From positions 124,001 through 188,000 of the forward strand of contig JBHEKY010000028.1 of assembly GCA_041859095.1 (NCBI GenBank): 64,000 bases of DNA, given 5' to 3'. This document shows, in pieces, positions 10,049-18,452 of the stretch; the first letter of the stretch is position 1; each line of letters opens with the position of its first letter. This DNA is from UBA1422 sp041859095 (lineage in GTDB: Bacteria > Bacillota > Clostridia > Peptostreptococcales > Anaerovoracaceae). Under the pieces are notes generated by a model, which was given only the letters and a program-made list of their open reading frames with translations, was not told the origin of the DNA and did no database searches. The translations under genes and the position numbers were made by a program.

Positions 10049-10078
10049 ATTATACACATAGCTACTTTGGAAATGCAA
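10049..10078 (-). promoter_or_regulatory. Promoter of the second TetR gene
   Basis: On the minus strand, -35 TTGCAT (10078-10073) and -10 TATAAT (10054-10049) have an 18-base spacer and lie 29 bases from the ATG. The divergent DsrE-like gene starts only 53 bases beyond the -35, so the two transcription units share a short control region. Confidence 0.6.
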
Positions 10079-10130
10079 TACATAGGTTGATAACGATACC
10101 AATCCGATAAGATAGGAGGAGGAACTAGAA

Positions 10131-10475
10131 ATGAAAATTGAAAAGCTGACAATTCTGTGGACTAGCGGGGATGAAGAAACTGCACTGAATATGCTCCTGA
10201 TGTACACCTTGAAGTCAAACTTGAACAACTGGTGGAAAGAGTGCAATTTAATTGCTTGGGGACCATCCAATCAATTGATTTGCAGTAACCCGGAAATTCA
10301 ACTGTTCATTAAACAAATTCAAGAGGCCGGTGTACGGATCTTTGCATGCAAAAGATGTGCGGAAGAGTATGGAGTTGTAGATCAACTAGAAGCGTTGGGC
10401 ATTGAGGTAAAACTAATGGGAGAACCGTTAACAAGATATCTTCAGGATGAAAGTTACCGGGTTTTGTCTGTTTGA
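10131..10475 (+). CDS. DsrE-like small cytoplasmic protein
   Basis: 114-residue protein with the alternating strand/helix pattern of the DsrE/DsrF-like fold: an N-terminal beta strand (KLTILWTSGDEETA), a strand before WGPSNQLI, and a conserved ACKRCAEEYGV segment with a CxxC pair near residue 75. DsrE-like proteins carry persulfide or act in sulfur trafficking, but many clostridial homologues are uncharacterised. The RBS AGGAGGAGG (10114-10122) is strong. It sits alone, divergent from a TetR gene, and ends in its own terminator, suggesting that the TetR protein controls it. Confidence 0.7.
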   Translation: MKIEKLTILWTSGDEETALNMLLMYTLKSNLNNWWKECNLIAWGPSNQLICSNPEIQLFIKQIQEAGVRIFACKRCAEEYGVVDQLEALGIEVKLMGEPLTRYLQDESYRVLSV

Positions 10476-10497
10476 GTACACACAATCGCGCAAAATA

Positions 10498-10530
10498 AGA
10501 GGGTGCAGCGGCTTATTGCACCCTCTTTTT
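10498..10530 (+). terminator. Intrinsic terminator after the DsrE-like gene
   Basis: A perfect 10-bp stem AGAGGGTGCA/TGCACCCTCT (10498-10507 with 10517-10526), 9-base loop, followed by TTTTATTT. It lies between convergent genes. Confidence 0.88.
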
Positions 10531-10546
10531 ATTTCGATTCAATGTA

Positions 10547-11251
10547 CTATAAGCTTTTAAGATAAGCCACCTCTTGAGGGGTCAACTTTCGGTAATGCCC
10601 CTGAAGCAACCGACCAAGACGAATTTCACCTATGGAAACCCGTTCCAATTCTTGGACTTTACAACCAACTGCCGTGAACATCTTACGAACCTGGCGGTTT
10701 TTGCCTTCGCTGATTTCTATTTCCACGATGGTGGATTTTTCTGCCTGTTTCAGAATCACAACCCGGGCTTTGGAGGTAACGAAATTACCAATATCCACAC
10801 CACTACGCAACTTGTTCATCCGTTCGGTTGAAAGCACCCCGGAAACACGCGCGTGATAGGTTTTGGTCACTTGGTGCTGCGGATGCATCAACTTCTGGGA
10901 AAGTTCGCCGTCGTTGGTCAGGATCAGCAAACCGGTTGTATTATAATCCAACCGACCGACAGGAAAAACCCGTTCCGTGATGTCAGAGATCAAATCCATG
11001 ACAGTGGGTCGGTCTTGCTCGTCACTTACCGTAGTAATGTATCCCTGTGGCTTATTCAAGACAATGTATATCTTTTTTGTGGCTGGGTGTAGCACCTGAC
11101 CATTGATTTCAACCGTATCTTCCGGCTGAACATCATATCCCGGCTCTTTCATAACCTGGCCGTTGATTCGCACAGCACCGTTAATGGTCAGAAGGTCGGC
11201 CTTGCGACGACTGGCCACGCCGGACTGAGCGATATATTTGTTTAGCCTCAT
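10547..11251 (-). CDS. rluB: 23S rRNA pseudouridine synthase, RluB/RsuA family
   Basis: 234-residue enzyme that isomerises a uridine of rRNA (in the RluB branch, 23S rRNA near the peptidyl transferase centre). An N-terminal S4 RNA-binding domain (about residues 1-55, MRLNKYIAQSGVASRRKAD) is followed by the catalytic domain with the motif GRLDYNTTGLL, whose Asp is the nucleophile, and the RsuA-family segment EGKNRQVRKMF. The RBS CAGGAG precedes the ATG. It follows scpA and scpB on the same strand, a common Firmicute arrangement. RluB and the close paralogue RsuA cannot be fully separated here, but context favours RluB. Confidence 0.9.
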   Translation of the reverse strand: MRLNKYIAQSGVASRRKADLLTINGAVRINGQVMKEPGYDVQPEDTVEINGQVLHPATKKIYIVLNKPQGYITTVSDEQDRPTVMDLISDITERVFPVGRLDYNTTGLLILTNDGELSQKLMHPQHQVTKTYHARVSGVLSTERMNKLRSGVDIGNFVTSKARVVILKQAEKSTIVEIEISEGKNRQVRKMFTAVGCKVQELERVSIGEIRLGRLLQGHYRKLTPQEVAYLKSL

Positions 11252-11275
11252 TTTAGCTCCTGTCTGACAAAAAAA

Positions 11276-11884
11276 TTATTCGTCAATGGTTTGGATTTCT
11301 CCCGGAAATTCTAGGGCGATTTGCTGAAGAACCAACGGATCTTTTGCCTCATCATATTCGATGGCTGCCTCGATGTCTTCGATTTCAGGCAACTCTTTTA
11401 ATGTGGAAAAACCGAAGTATTTCAGGAAAGCGTCGGTGGTTCCGTATAGAATCGGCCTGCCGATTCCGGTGGAACGACCAACCTCTTCGATTAACTCACG
11501 CTTCTGTAGCCCTTCCAGAACACGGTCGCATTTAATGCCTCGTATGGCCTCGATTTCACCCCTGGTGACTGGCTGCTTATAAGCTACAATGGCTAACACC
11601 TCCAAGGCAGACTGTGTCAGCCTACGATGCTTCATAGGGGTACATAATCGTTCGATATATTCGGAATTGCTGCTCTCCGTCACATACTGAAAACTTTTGT
11701 TCACTTCCCGTATCCGTATCCCTCGACCTTCCTGGTCATATTCTTGTTGCAATTCTTTGAGATACGCATATGCTTCTTTTGCATCGATGTTAAACACTTC
11801 TCCGGCAAGCTTGGCAGAGAGAGGTTCACCCCAGATAAACATCATAGATTCAAAAGCGGATTTGATGGATTTCTTACTCGTCAT
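11276..11884 (-). CDS. scpB: Segregation and condensation protein B
   Basis: 202-residue kleisin-associated protein that dimerises and binds ScpA in the SMC condensin complex organising the nucleoid. It shows the two winged-helix domains of ScpB, with the typical motif ALEVLAIVAYKQPVTRGEIEAIRG in the middle and IGRPILYGTTDAFLKYFGF near the end. The start overlaps the end of scpA by 11 bases, indicating coupled translation. It has normal family length. Confidence 0.96.
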   Translation of the reverse strand: MTSKKSIKSAFESMMFIWGEPLSAKLAGEVFNIDAKEAYAYLKELQQEYDQEGRGIRIREVNKSFQYVTESSNSEYIERLCTPMKHRRLTQSALEVLAIVAYKQPVTRGEIEAIRGIKCDRVLEGLQKRELIEEVGRSTGIGRPILYGTTDAFLKYFGFSTLKELPEIEDIEAAIEYDEAKDPLVLQQIALEFPGEIQTIDE

Positions 11885-12668
11885 AACTGGAGTCCTCCTG
11901 TTGCGCGACTGGTTCTACAAGTCCGGTCATTAAATATTGTGTTGCCCGAACTGTGATATCCCCATACAAGGATTTTTGGCGGGCTTCAATTTTTCTTTGT
12001 TTCATCATTTCCAAAATTGAGACAAACGACAGGGCGGTATCATACCGGCTCTCCCGGTCGGGAATTAATTCATAAAATGAAAAAGTTTTGTCACTTTCTT
12101 GGGAAATCATTTCTGTAATCAGTTCAATTCGGGTTTCGGTGGTTATTCGGTGCCGCTCATCCCGTTCGTAATTCCGGCGAATCTCATCCACCTTCCGTTT
12201 TTTGACAATGAAGTCATTAAATGCGCGGATAAATTGATTGATGTCCAGGGTTAGCAGTTCGTCTGGCTCGCTGACATAAGGGGATAAATCTTCCTTTGGT
12301 TTTTCGAACACCCGAAGGGTTTCTTCTTCACGTGCGGTAAGCATTTCTGAAGCTCCCTTGAACTTTTTGTATTCCAAGATCTTTTGAACCAGGGCGGTTC
12401 TGGGATCCTCGTAATCACCGTTTTCACCATCAGGTACCATTCTGGGGAGCAGCATCTTGGATTTAATATCAATTAATGTTGCGGCTAGGACCATAAATTC
12501 AGAAGCCATCAACACATCGGTTTTTTTTATTTCTTCAATGTATTTTAGGTATTGGGTAGTAATTTCGGATACTGAAATATCATAAATGCTCATTCTTGCG
12601 TTTTCAATGAGATATACTAGTAAATCGAAGGGACCTTCAAAAATATTTATTTTGACCTTGTAGCTCAT
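11874..12668 (-). CDS. scpA: Segregation and condensation protein A (kleisin)
   Basis: 264-residue kleisin that bridges SMC heads. I start at ATG 12668 (MSYKVKINIFEGPFDLLVYLIENARMSIYDI), where homologues begin; AGGA lies upstream, and a further frame to 12725 adds 19 residues without family similarity. The N-terminal SMC-neck binding helices, acidic central linker and C-terminal winged helix (FVSILEMMKQRKIEARQ) are visible. First gene of the scpA-scpB-rluB group. Confidence 0.95.
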   Translation of the reverse strand: MSYKVKINIFEGPFDLLVYLIENARMSIYDISVSEITTQYLKYIEEIKKTDVLMASEFMVLAATLIDIKSKMLLPRMVPDGENGDYEDPRTALVQKILEYKKFKGASEMLTAREEETLRVFEKPKEDLSPYVSEPDELLTLDINQFIRAFNDFIVKKRKVDEIRRNYERDERHRITTETRIELITEMISQESDKTFSFYELIPDRESRYDTALSFVSILEMMKQRKIEARQKSLYGDITVRATQYLMTGLVEPVAQQEDSSYDE

Positions 12669-12723
12669 ACGAAAAAGCTTCCTTTCAGTATCTATACGCA
12701 GGCGACTGCCTTTGCATCGATTC

Positions 12724-12729
12724 ATTATA
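12724..12729 (-). promoter_or_regulatory. Possible -10 element for scpA
   Basis: TATAAT on the minus strand 56 bases before the scpA ATG, in the gap after the transporter gene. No good -35 is visible at 16-18 bases, so scpA may also be read from upstream. Confidence 0.35.
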
Positions 12730-12755
12730 ACCCAAATATAGCCATGCCGCTATAC

Positions 12756-13649
12756 TTAATTCCGCTTCCCTGGAGTATCATTCTCATGGTAGTTATAGTA
12801 CAAAAGACCGGTGATGACAATCATTCCGCCAATGATTTTTGTGAATCCAGGCATTTCTCCGAAAACCAAAAGAGCTAGTAGCGGAGCCGAAACGATTTCT
12901 GCAGTACCCCATGCGGAAACATACAAGGATGGGACAAATCGCATGGACCAGTTCATTACTGCGTGGGCACCGATCTGGCAAAGCGCAGTCATCACAATCA
13001 GCCAGATATAATCAGAAATGGGATATCCGAAAAATGGAGTGCCTGTAACGATCATGCCAAGCGTAAAGAAGAGCCAACAGATGGTAAACACCAGCGTGAT
13101 GTAGATATCACCGGGGATGTCCTTACGAAGGACGCCTCCAATGCAGAAGTAAATGCCCATGGATACTGCGGCGAACAATGCCATTATATCGCCATAGATG
13201 TGCGTGCCAACGGCATTGTAGTCAAAGCCCACCACCAAACCAGCACCAAATAAAGCAACAAAGACCCCCAATGCAGCACCGACAGGAATCTTCTTTTTCA
13301 AGATAATCACAGTGATGCCCATTACAATAAGGGGATGTAAATCCGCCAAAATGATAGCACTTGCAATGGTCGTATTTTTAACGGCGATAAACCAGCACAA
13401 AAAATGCCAAAATAGAAACATACCGCTTACACCGCTCCAGACCAGGTCTTTCGCGGGAATCGCTTTGATAGCGTCCCGTTTTCGCAATAGAACTGGAATC
13501 AGAAAAAAAGGCAGAGCCAGGCTTAGCCGGTAAAAGCCGATTGCCATGGAATCTGCTGTGATGAGCCGTCCGAGAATTCCTGAGGTGGATCCGGAGATGA
13601 CGGCTAGAACAACTATGTATTTGACATAACGCTCTGCGGTTTGTTTCAT
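12756..13649 (-). CDS. EamA/DMT-superfamily transporter
   Basis: 297-residue integral membrane protein with ten predicted helices in two EamA repeats, typical of the drug/metabolite transporter superfamily (metabolite exporters or importers). Its start codon overlaps the stop of mtnA by 4 bases (ATGA), so the two are co-translated and the transporter may handle a metabolite linked to methylthioribose or methionine salvage; that link is inference from position only. The C-terminus is short and polar (NYHENDTPGKRN). Confidence 0.88.
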   Translation of the reverse strand: MKQTAERYVKYIVVLAVISGSTSGILGRLITADSMAIGFYRLSLALPFFLIPVLLRKRDAIKAIPAKDLVWSGVSGMFLFWHFLCWFIAVKNTTIASAIILADLHPLIVMGITVIILKKKIPVGAALGVFVALFGAGLVVGFDYNAVGTHIYGDIMALFAAVSMGIYFCIGGVLRKDIPGDIYITLVFTICWLFFTLGMIVTGTPFFGYPISDYIWLIVMTALCQIGAHAVMNWSMRFVPSLYVSAWGTAEIVSAPLLALLVFGEMPGFTKIIGGMIVITGLLYYNYHENDTPGKRN

Positions 13650-14719
13650 TTAAATAAACCTGCTAGGCCTTTTTCGAAAGGCGGGAGGACAATCCCTTTT
13701 TCGGTGATCACTGCCGTGATAAAGCGGTGAGGGGTTACATCAAAAGCAGGGTTATAAACGGCAACTCCTTTAGGTGTCATTTCTTTTTCGAACCACTTCG
13801 TAGTCACTTCTTCTGACGGCCTGCATTCCACAACAATATCATCGCCGGTCTTCGTAGCCAAATCAATGGTGGAAGTTGGGACAAACATATAGAAGGGAAT
13901 CCCGTATTCCTTGGCTAAAATGGCAAGTCCGGACGTGCCGATTTTGTTAGCACCGTCCCCGTTGGCAGCCATTCGGTCGCATCCTACCAAAACAGCGTCG
14001 ATCCAGCCGTTTTTCATAACCATGGCGGCCATATTGTCGCAAATTAGCGTCACATCAATTCCGGCCTTGTGAAGTTCCCAGCTGGTTAGCCGGGCACCTT
14101 GCATCAGTGGCCTTGTTTCCCCGGCAAACACCTTGAAGGCGTACCCACGCTCATGACCTAGATAAACAGGGGCCAGACTGGTGCCATACCGAGCAGTGGC
14201 TATGGTCCCAGCGTTGCAATGAGTCAAAAGTCCCATACCAGGGTTTAAAAGAGACAAACCGTATTCGCCCATCGCCTTGCATGCTGCCTCGTCTTCGCTT
14301 CGGATGGATTCGGCCTCAAGATATAGACGGTCAAGCACCTTTGCCTGTAATGCCTGCCAGGTTTGCGAGGGTAGGACAGGTTTATCTGCCAAGGTTTGAA
14401 TCAAGACATTCTCCATCCGGTCCAGAGCCCAAAATAGATTGACGGCCGTAGGCCTTGAAGTGGCCAGATATTCTTTCAATAAATGAAACTGTTTTTTAAA
14501 ACCATTGCTGTCATTTGCCCTGATATCTTGCGCAAGGATGACAAGACCAAAGGCTGCTGCGATTCCAATGGCTGGAGCTCCGCGTACTTTCAAGGTATGA
14601 ATGGCATCCCAAACATCCTCTTTGGTTTTTAGAGTCAAATAACGCTCTTCCCAAGGGATAGCGGTTTGATCAAGGATTTGTAAAACACCATTTTTATATT
14701 GAACCGGTGAAAGACTCAT
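13646..14719 (-). CDS. mtnA: S-methyl-5-thioribose-1-phosphate isomerase
   Basis: 357-residue enzyme of the eIF2B-alpha-like family that converts methylthioribose-1-phosphate to methylthioribulose-1-phosphate in methionine salvage. Family signatures are VRGAPAIGIAAAFGL near residue 50, the catalytic Cys in LLTHCNAGTIATARYGT and the catalytic Asp in VGCDRMAANGDGANKIGT, with PTSTIDLATKTGDDI downstream. No other mtn gene is in the window. It begins an operon with a DMT-type transporter. A ribose-1,5-bisphosphate isomerase activity is the main alternative in this family, but length and motifs fit MtnA. Confidence 0.93.
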   Translation of the reverse strand: MSLSPVQYKNGVLQILDQTAIPWEERYLTLKTKEDVWDAIHTLKVRGAPAIGIAAAFGLVILAQDIRANDSNGFKKQFHLLKEYLATSRPTAVNLFWALDRMENVLIQTLADKPVLPSQTWQALQAKVLDRLYLEAESIRSEDEAACKAMGEYGLSLLNPGMGLLTHCNAGTIATARYGTSLAPVYLGHERGYAFKVFAGETRPLMQGARLTSWELHKAGIDVTLICDNMAAMVMKNGWIDAVLVGCDRMAANGDGANKIGTSGLAILAKEYGIPFYMFVPTSTIDLATKTGDDIVVECRPSEEVTTKWFEKEMTPKGVAVYNPAFDVTPHRFITAVITEKGIVLPPFEKGLAGLFK

Positions 14720-14748
14720 AAGGCACCTCCATTTTTGTTATCCATTGT

Positions 14749-14777
14749 ATTATAGATGTCCCATTGTGCTTTGGCAA
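14749..14777 (-). promoter_or_regulatory. Promoter of mtnA
   Basis: On the minus strand, -35 TTGCCA (14777-14772) and -10 TATAAT (14754-14749) with a 17-base spacer, 30 bases before the start codon; the leader is too short for a riboswitch. Confidence 0.7.
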
Positions 14778-14849
14778 GGTCATTGAGAGTGGTGGGAGCA
14801 TATAATGTAAGAAAGCATAAAAATACAATTTTTGGTATAGAAAAACTAC

Positions 14850-14877
14850 TTGACGGTTTCATTGAAAACTATATAAT
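14850..14877 (+). promoter_or_regulatory. Promoter of the peptide/nickel-type ABC importer operon
   Basis: -35 TTGACG (14850-14855), 16-base spacer and -10 TATAAT (14872-14877). The start of transcription would leave about 100 bases of leader before the binding-protein gene; I see no clear attenuator in it. Confidence 0.7.
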
Positions 14878-14986
14878 CAAAGGTAAGTATATCCTGAATT
14901 TTCATGCAATTTAACGTTATTCTTGTATGAAAAAACCGACTCCATTAATTTATGTTTTTTATAACAATGAGGAGGGATTAATTACT

Positions 14987-17359
14987 ATGAAAAAACTGCT
15001 TATTCTATTATTGGTGTTGACCTTCAGCATCGGCGGTTTAGCCGGTTGCGGCGGGTTTGGCGCGACTCCGTTGGTTGTAGGCTACAGCCAATTCTCCGAG
15101 AAGTTTTCACCATTTTTCTCGGATAGTGCCTATGATGCCGACGTGGCAGCCATGACGCAAGTCGCATTGCTGACTACCGACCGTTCAGGTGCAATCGTTT
15201 ATAACGCCATCGAAGGGGAAACCCATGCGTATAACGGCACCGATTACCTGTACAAGGGTCCGGCTGATCTAAAAGTCGATTATGACAAAGAAGCCGGCAA
15301 AACAACCTATCTGTGGACCATTCGTGATGACATCATGTTCTCCGATGGCGAACCGATGACTGCAGATGATATCATTTTCTCTTATTATGCTTACTGCGAC
15401 CCATCTTATGATGGCTCCAGCACCGTATATTCTGTTCCAATCCTTGGTCTTCAGAACTATAGAACACAGACCACCGACACAGTATATGCCAAGTATGATG
15501 AACTTTTTGACACCATCTATGAGACAGGTGCTGACTACACAGTCAAAGCAAGCGATGGCTTCACTCAGGCACAACATGACAGCTTGTTCAAGATTCTGGA
15601 TAATGTCTGGAAAGATGACGTTCAGTCCATTGTTGATGTTTGTCTGAATGACTACATCTCCTATGCTGAGGATGCTTTTGGCGGCAGAACTGCGGATGAA
15701 GTAATGGCCGACGAAAATTTATATGTCGCTTTCGGCATGGCACTGTGGGGATACGGAACAATTGAAGAAGATGGTTCTTTGACTGCCCCATCAGGCGCAC
15801 AGTGGAACTTGACTGATAAGTTCCCGACCATTGATGATTATCTGGCTGAAGTCAAAGCTGCTTATGAAAACGATCCAGTGGCCTATTGGGATGTTGAACA
15901 ACCCGATGACACAGACGTTTATGAAACCGCTAGACAGAAGTTCATCAGCACAGAAGGCCCTAAAGATCCTGAACTGGGCGGAAAAGGCATTGCCAATATC
16001 GCCGGTATCGAAAAATTATCCGATACGCAGGTTCAGATTACCACAGAAGGATATGATGCTGCTGCAGTTTATACTCTAGGCATTCAAGTTGCACCGCTTC
16101 ACTATTATGGCAGTGCAGATATGTATGACTATGATGCAGACAAATTCGGATTCGAGTTTGGAGACTTGTCGACAATTCGTGACAAGACCACAACCCCAAT
16201 GGGCGCAGGCCCCTATAAGTTCGTGAAATACGACAAAAAAATCGTATACTTTGAAGCCAATGAGAATTACTACAAGGGCGAACCTAAAACCAAGAACCTC
16301 CAATTCAAAGAAACCGCTGATGCCGACAAGATTTCCGGTATTGGCACAGGAACCATTGATATCACAGATCCAAACTATGGCACAGCAGGGGTCGAAGAAA
16401 TCAGTGGATATAACAGCAATGGCGAAGTCACAGGTGATGTAATTACAACCAGCACTGTGAATAACCTAGGGTATGGTTATATTGGAATCAATGCAAAAAC
16501 AGTAAAAGTTGGAACTGATTCTGCATCAGACGCTTCCAAAGCGCTGAGAAAAGGATTAGCCACTGTCATTGCTTCCTATCGGAACCTGACCGTAGACAGT
16601 TATTATGGCGAAAGTGCTTCCGTCATCAACTATCCGATTTCGGATACTTCATGGGCAGCACCCAAGCCTACCGATGACGGCTACAAAGTTGCCTTCTCCA
16701 CCGCAGTTGACGGAACAGCCATCTACACATCCGACATGGATGCAGATGCCAAATATGCCGCTGCATTGGAAGCCGCAAAACAATACTTTATTAAGGCTGG
16801 ATATACCTTCAACACTGCAACCGGCAAATTTACTGCTGCGCCGAAGGGTGCCTCTTTGGAGTATGAGATTATCATCCCTGCAGATGGCAGTGGCGATCAC
16901 CCATCCTTCATGCTTTGCACCAAGTTCAAAGAGGCCATGGATACCATCGGCTTTAACATCATCATCAATGACCCTTCAGACTCCAATGTTCTGTGGGATG
17001 CACTAGATGCAGACACCAATGAATTATGGTGTGCAGCCTGGGGTGCAACCATTGATCCTGATATGTATCAGATCTACCACTCAGACAATACCTCTGGATC
17101 CAACCATTATGGAATTGCTGATTCAAATCTAGACGATCTGATTATTAAGGCTCGAACCTCTGATGATCAGGCATTCAGAAAGGCAACCTACAAAGCGTGC
17201 CTGGATGTCATTATCGACTGGGCCGTTGAAGTGCCGATTTATCAAAGACAAAACTGTATCATTTTCTCTTCGGAGAGAGTAAATATGGATACCGTTACCC
17301 CGGATATCACTACTTTCTGGGTATGGTGGAATGACATTGAACTGTTAGAAATGAAATAG
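14987..17359 (+). CDS. ABC transporter substrate-binding lipoprotein, family 5 (Opp/Dpp/Nik type)
   Basis: 790-residue extracytoplasmic binding protein. The ATG at 14987 has GGAGGG 10 bases upstream and opens a lipoprotein signal (MKKLLILLLVLTFSIGGLAGC, lipobox LAGC, Cys21); an in-frame ATG at 14927 has no RBS and would bury the signal. Family 5 features are YLWTIRDDIMFSDGEPMTADDIIFSY near residue 110 and GAGPYKFVKYDK near 405. It is some 200 residues longer than standard DppA/OppA proteins, with extra sequence between about residues 150 and 300. It delivers an oligopeptide or similar solute to the permeases encoded next; the substrate is not predictable. Confidence 0.92.
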   Translation: MKKLLILLLVLTFSIGGLAGCGGFGATPLVVGYSQFSEKFSPFFSDSAYDADVAAMTQVALLTTDRSGAIVYNAIEGETHAYNGTDYLYKGPADLKVDYDKEAGKTTYLWTIRDDIMFSDGEPMTADDIIFSYYAYCDPSYDGSSTVYSVPILGLQNYRTQTTDTVYAKYDELFDTIYETGADYTVKASDGFTQAQHDSLFKILDNVWKDDVQSIVDVCLNDYISYAEDAFGGRTADEVMADENLYVAFGMALWGYGTIEEDGSLTAPSGAQWNLTDKFPTIDDYLAEVKAAYENDPVAYWDVEQPDDTDVYETARQKFISTEGPKDPELGGKGIANIAGIEKLSDTQVQITTEGYDAAAVYTLGIQVAPLHYYGSADMYDYDADKFGFEFGDLSTIRDKTTTPMGAGPYKFVKYDKKIVYFEANENYYKGEPKTKNLQFKETADADKISGIGTGTIDITDPNYGTAGVEEISGYNSNGEVTGDVITTSTVNNLGYGYIGINAKTVKVGTDSASDASKALRKGLATVIASYRNLTVDSYYGESASVINYPISDTSWAAPKPTDDGYKVAFSTAVDGTAIYTSDMDADAKYAAALEAAKQYFIKAGYTFNTATGKFTAAPKGASLEYEIIIPADGSGDHPSFMLCTKFKEAMDTIGFNIIINDPSDSNVLWDALDADTNELWCAAWGATIDPDMYQIYHSDNTSGSNHYGIADSNLDDLIIKARTSDDQAFRKATYKACLDVIIDWAVEVPIYQRQNCIIFSSERVNMDTVTPDITTFWVWWNDIELLEMK

Positions 17360-17391
17360 GTTAACAACCAAAAACGGTTTATGAAACGATA

Positions 17392-17420
17392 CCGGTTGGG
17401 CTCCAATGGAGCCCAACCGG
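17392..17420 (+). other. Intercistronic hairpin after the binding-protein gene
   Basis: A perfect 13-bp stem CCGGTTGGGCTCC/GGAGCCCAACCGG closes on the three bases AAT. No T-run follows, so it is not a full terminator. Such a hairpin between a binding-protein gene and permease genes usually protects the upstream mRNA and lowers downstream expression. Confidence 0.85.
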
Positions 17421-17447
17421 CTGTCATTTCCTAGAAAGGATAGTGTT

Positions 17448-18437
17448 TTGCAAAAGTATATCATTCGGAGAGTTCTCACTTGTCTGGTGATTCTCTTTTT
17501 TGTCGCATTGCTCATCTATTTGTTGATGCGGTTGATGCCCACTTCTTATGTCGAATCCATAGCCCGCCAAAGAGCCAGTTTGCCTGGTTCTAAAAGCTAC
17601 CAGGAATGGCTAAACCAGTTGAATGCTGTGTATGGTCTGGATTTAGGTGTGGTAGAAGGATTTTTTCAGTGGATCGGTTCAGCCTTACGAGGAGATTTTG
17701 GAGACAGCTGGTATTTCAATGTGCCGGTTACCGAAAAATTTAAGGATGTTATCTGGTATTCGTTTGCCCTGGCATCCATCGGGCTATTGCTGGAATTGGC
17801 AATTGCAATTCCATTGGGGATTTTATCCGCCAGGAAACAATATACCTGGACGGACTATTCGGTCACGGTATTTGCCTTAATTGGCATCTCCTTGCCCACT
17901 TTTTTTGTGGCGACCCTGTTTAAACTGGTTTTTTCCATCAAAGCCGGGGTTCTGCCTCTATATGGAGTGGTTGGGCGCTATTACGAGCAGTTGTCGCCAA
18001 CGGCGCAATTCTTTGACATTGCAGTCCACTTTATCTTACCCATAGCTACCATCGTCACTGTCAGCATCGGTAGTTTGATGCGTTTTACGAGGACCAACAT
18101 GCTGGAAGTGTTGAATTCGGATTTTATCCGAACCGCACGAGCCAAGGGTCTGCCAGAAAACAAAGTCATCAACCACCATGCGTTTCGAAATACATTAATT
18201 CCCATTGTCACCATCGTCGGGGGAACCTTGCCGGGTCTTTTTGGTGGGGCATTGATTACCGAAACTTTGTTTCAAATTCCGGGCATTGGCTGGACCTCAT
18301 ATCAGGCCATGATCGGTGGGGACATTCCATTCTCCATGTTCTATTTGTTATTTCTTGCGATACTGACCTTGACGGGTACCTTGATTGCAGACATCTTGTA
18401 TGCTGTTGTGGATCCTCGCGTCCGTGTCAACAAATAG
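17448..18437 (+). CDS. ABC transporter permease, OppB/DppB type
   Basis: 329-residue inner-membrane permease of the importer. I start it at TTG 17448 with GAAAGGA 7 bases upstream and the standard N-terminus QKYIIRRVLTCLVILFFVALLIYLLMRLMP. An upstream in-frame ATG at 17406 lies in the loop of the preceding hairpin and is unlikely. Six helices and the EAA-type loop RTARAKGLPENKVINHHAFRNTLIPI, which contacts the ATPases, are present. Confidence 0.92.
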   Translation: MQKYIIRRVLTCLVILFFVALLIYLLMRLMPTSYVESIARQRASLPGSKSYQEWLNQLNAVYGLDLGVVEGFFQWIGSALRGDFGDSWYFNVPVTEKFKDVIWYSFALASIGLLLELAIAIPLGILSARKQYTWTDYSVTVFALIGISLPTFFVATLFKLVFSIKAGVLPLYGVVGRYYEQLSPTAQFFDIAVHFILPIATIVTVSIGSLMRFTRTNMLEVLNSDFIRTARAKGLPENKVINHHAFRNTLIPIVTIVGGTLPGLFGGALITETLFQIPGIGWTSYQAMIGGDIPFSMFYLLFLAILTLTGTLIADILYAVVDPRVRVNK

Positions 18438-18452
18438 GAGGGAGGGGAAGAA

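Noticed and set aside
10087..10115. TTGATA/GATAGG as a promoter of the DsrE-like gene
   Set aside because: The -10 would sit on the ribosome site, leaving almost no leader; not convincing.
14720..14748. SAM-type riboswitch ahead of mtnA, or one ahead of ahcY (35924-35962)
   Set aside because: Both leaders are about 40 bases or less, with no room for the aptamer.
17406..17447. Upstream ATG for the OppB-type permease
   Set aside because: It lies in the hairpin loop without a ribosome site; TTG 17448 has a well-spaced GAAAGGA.
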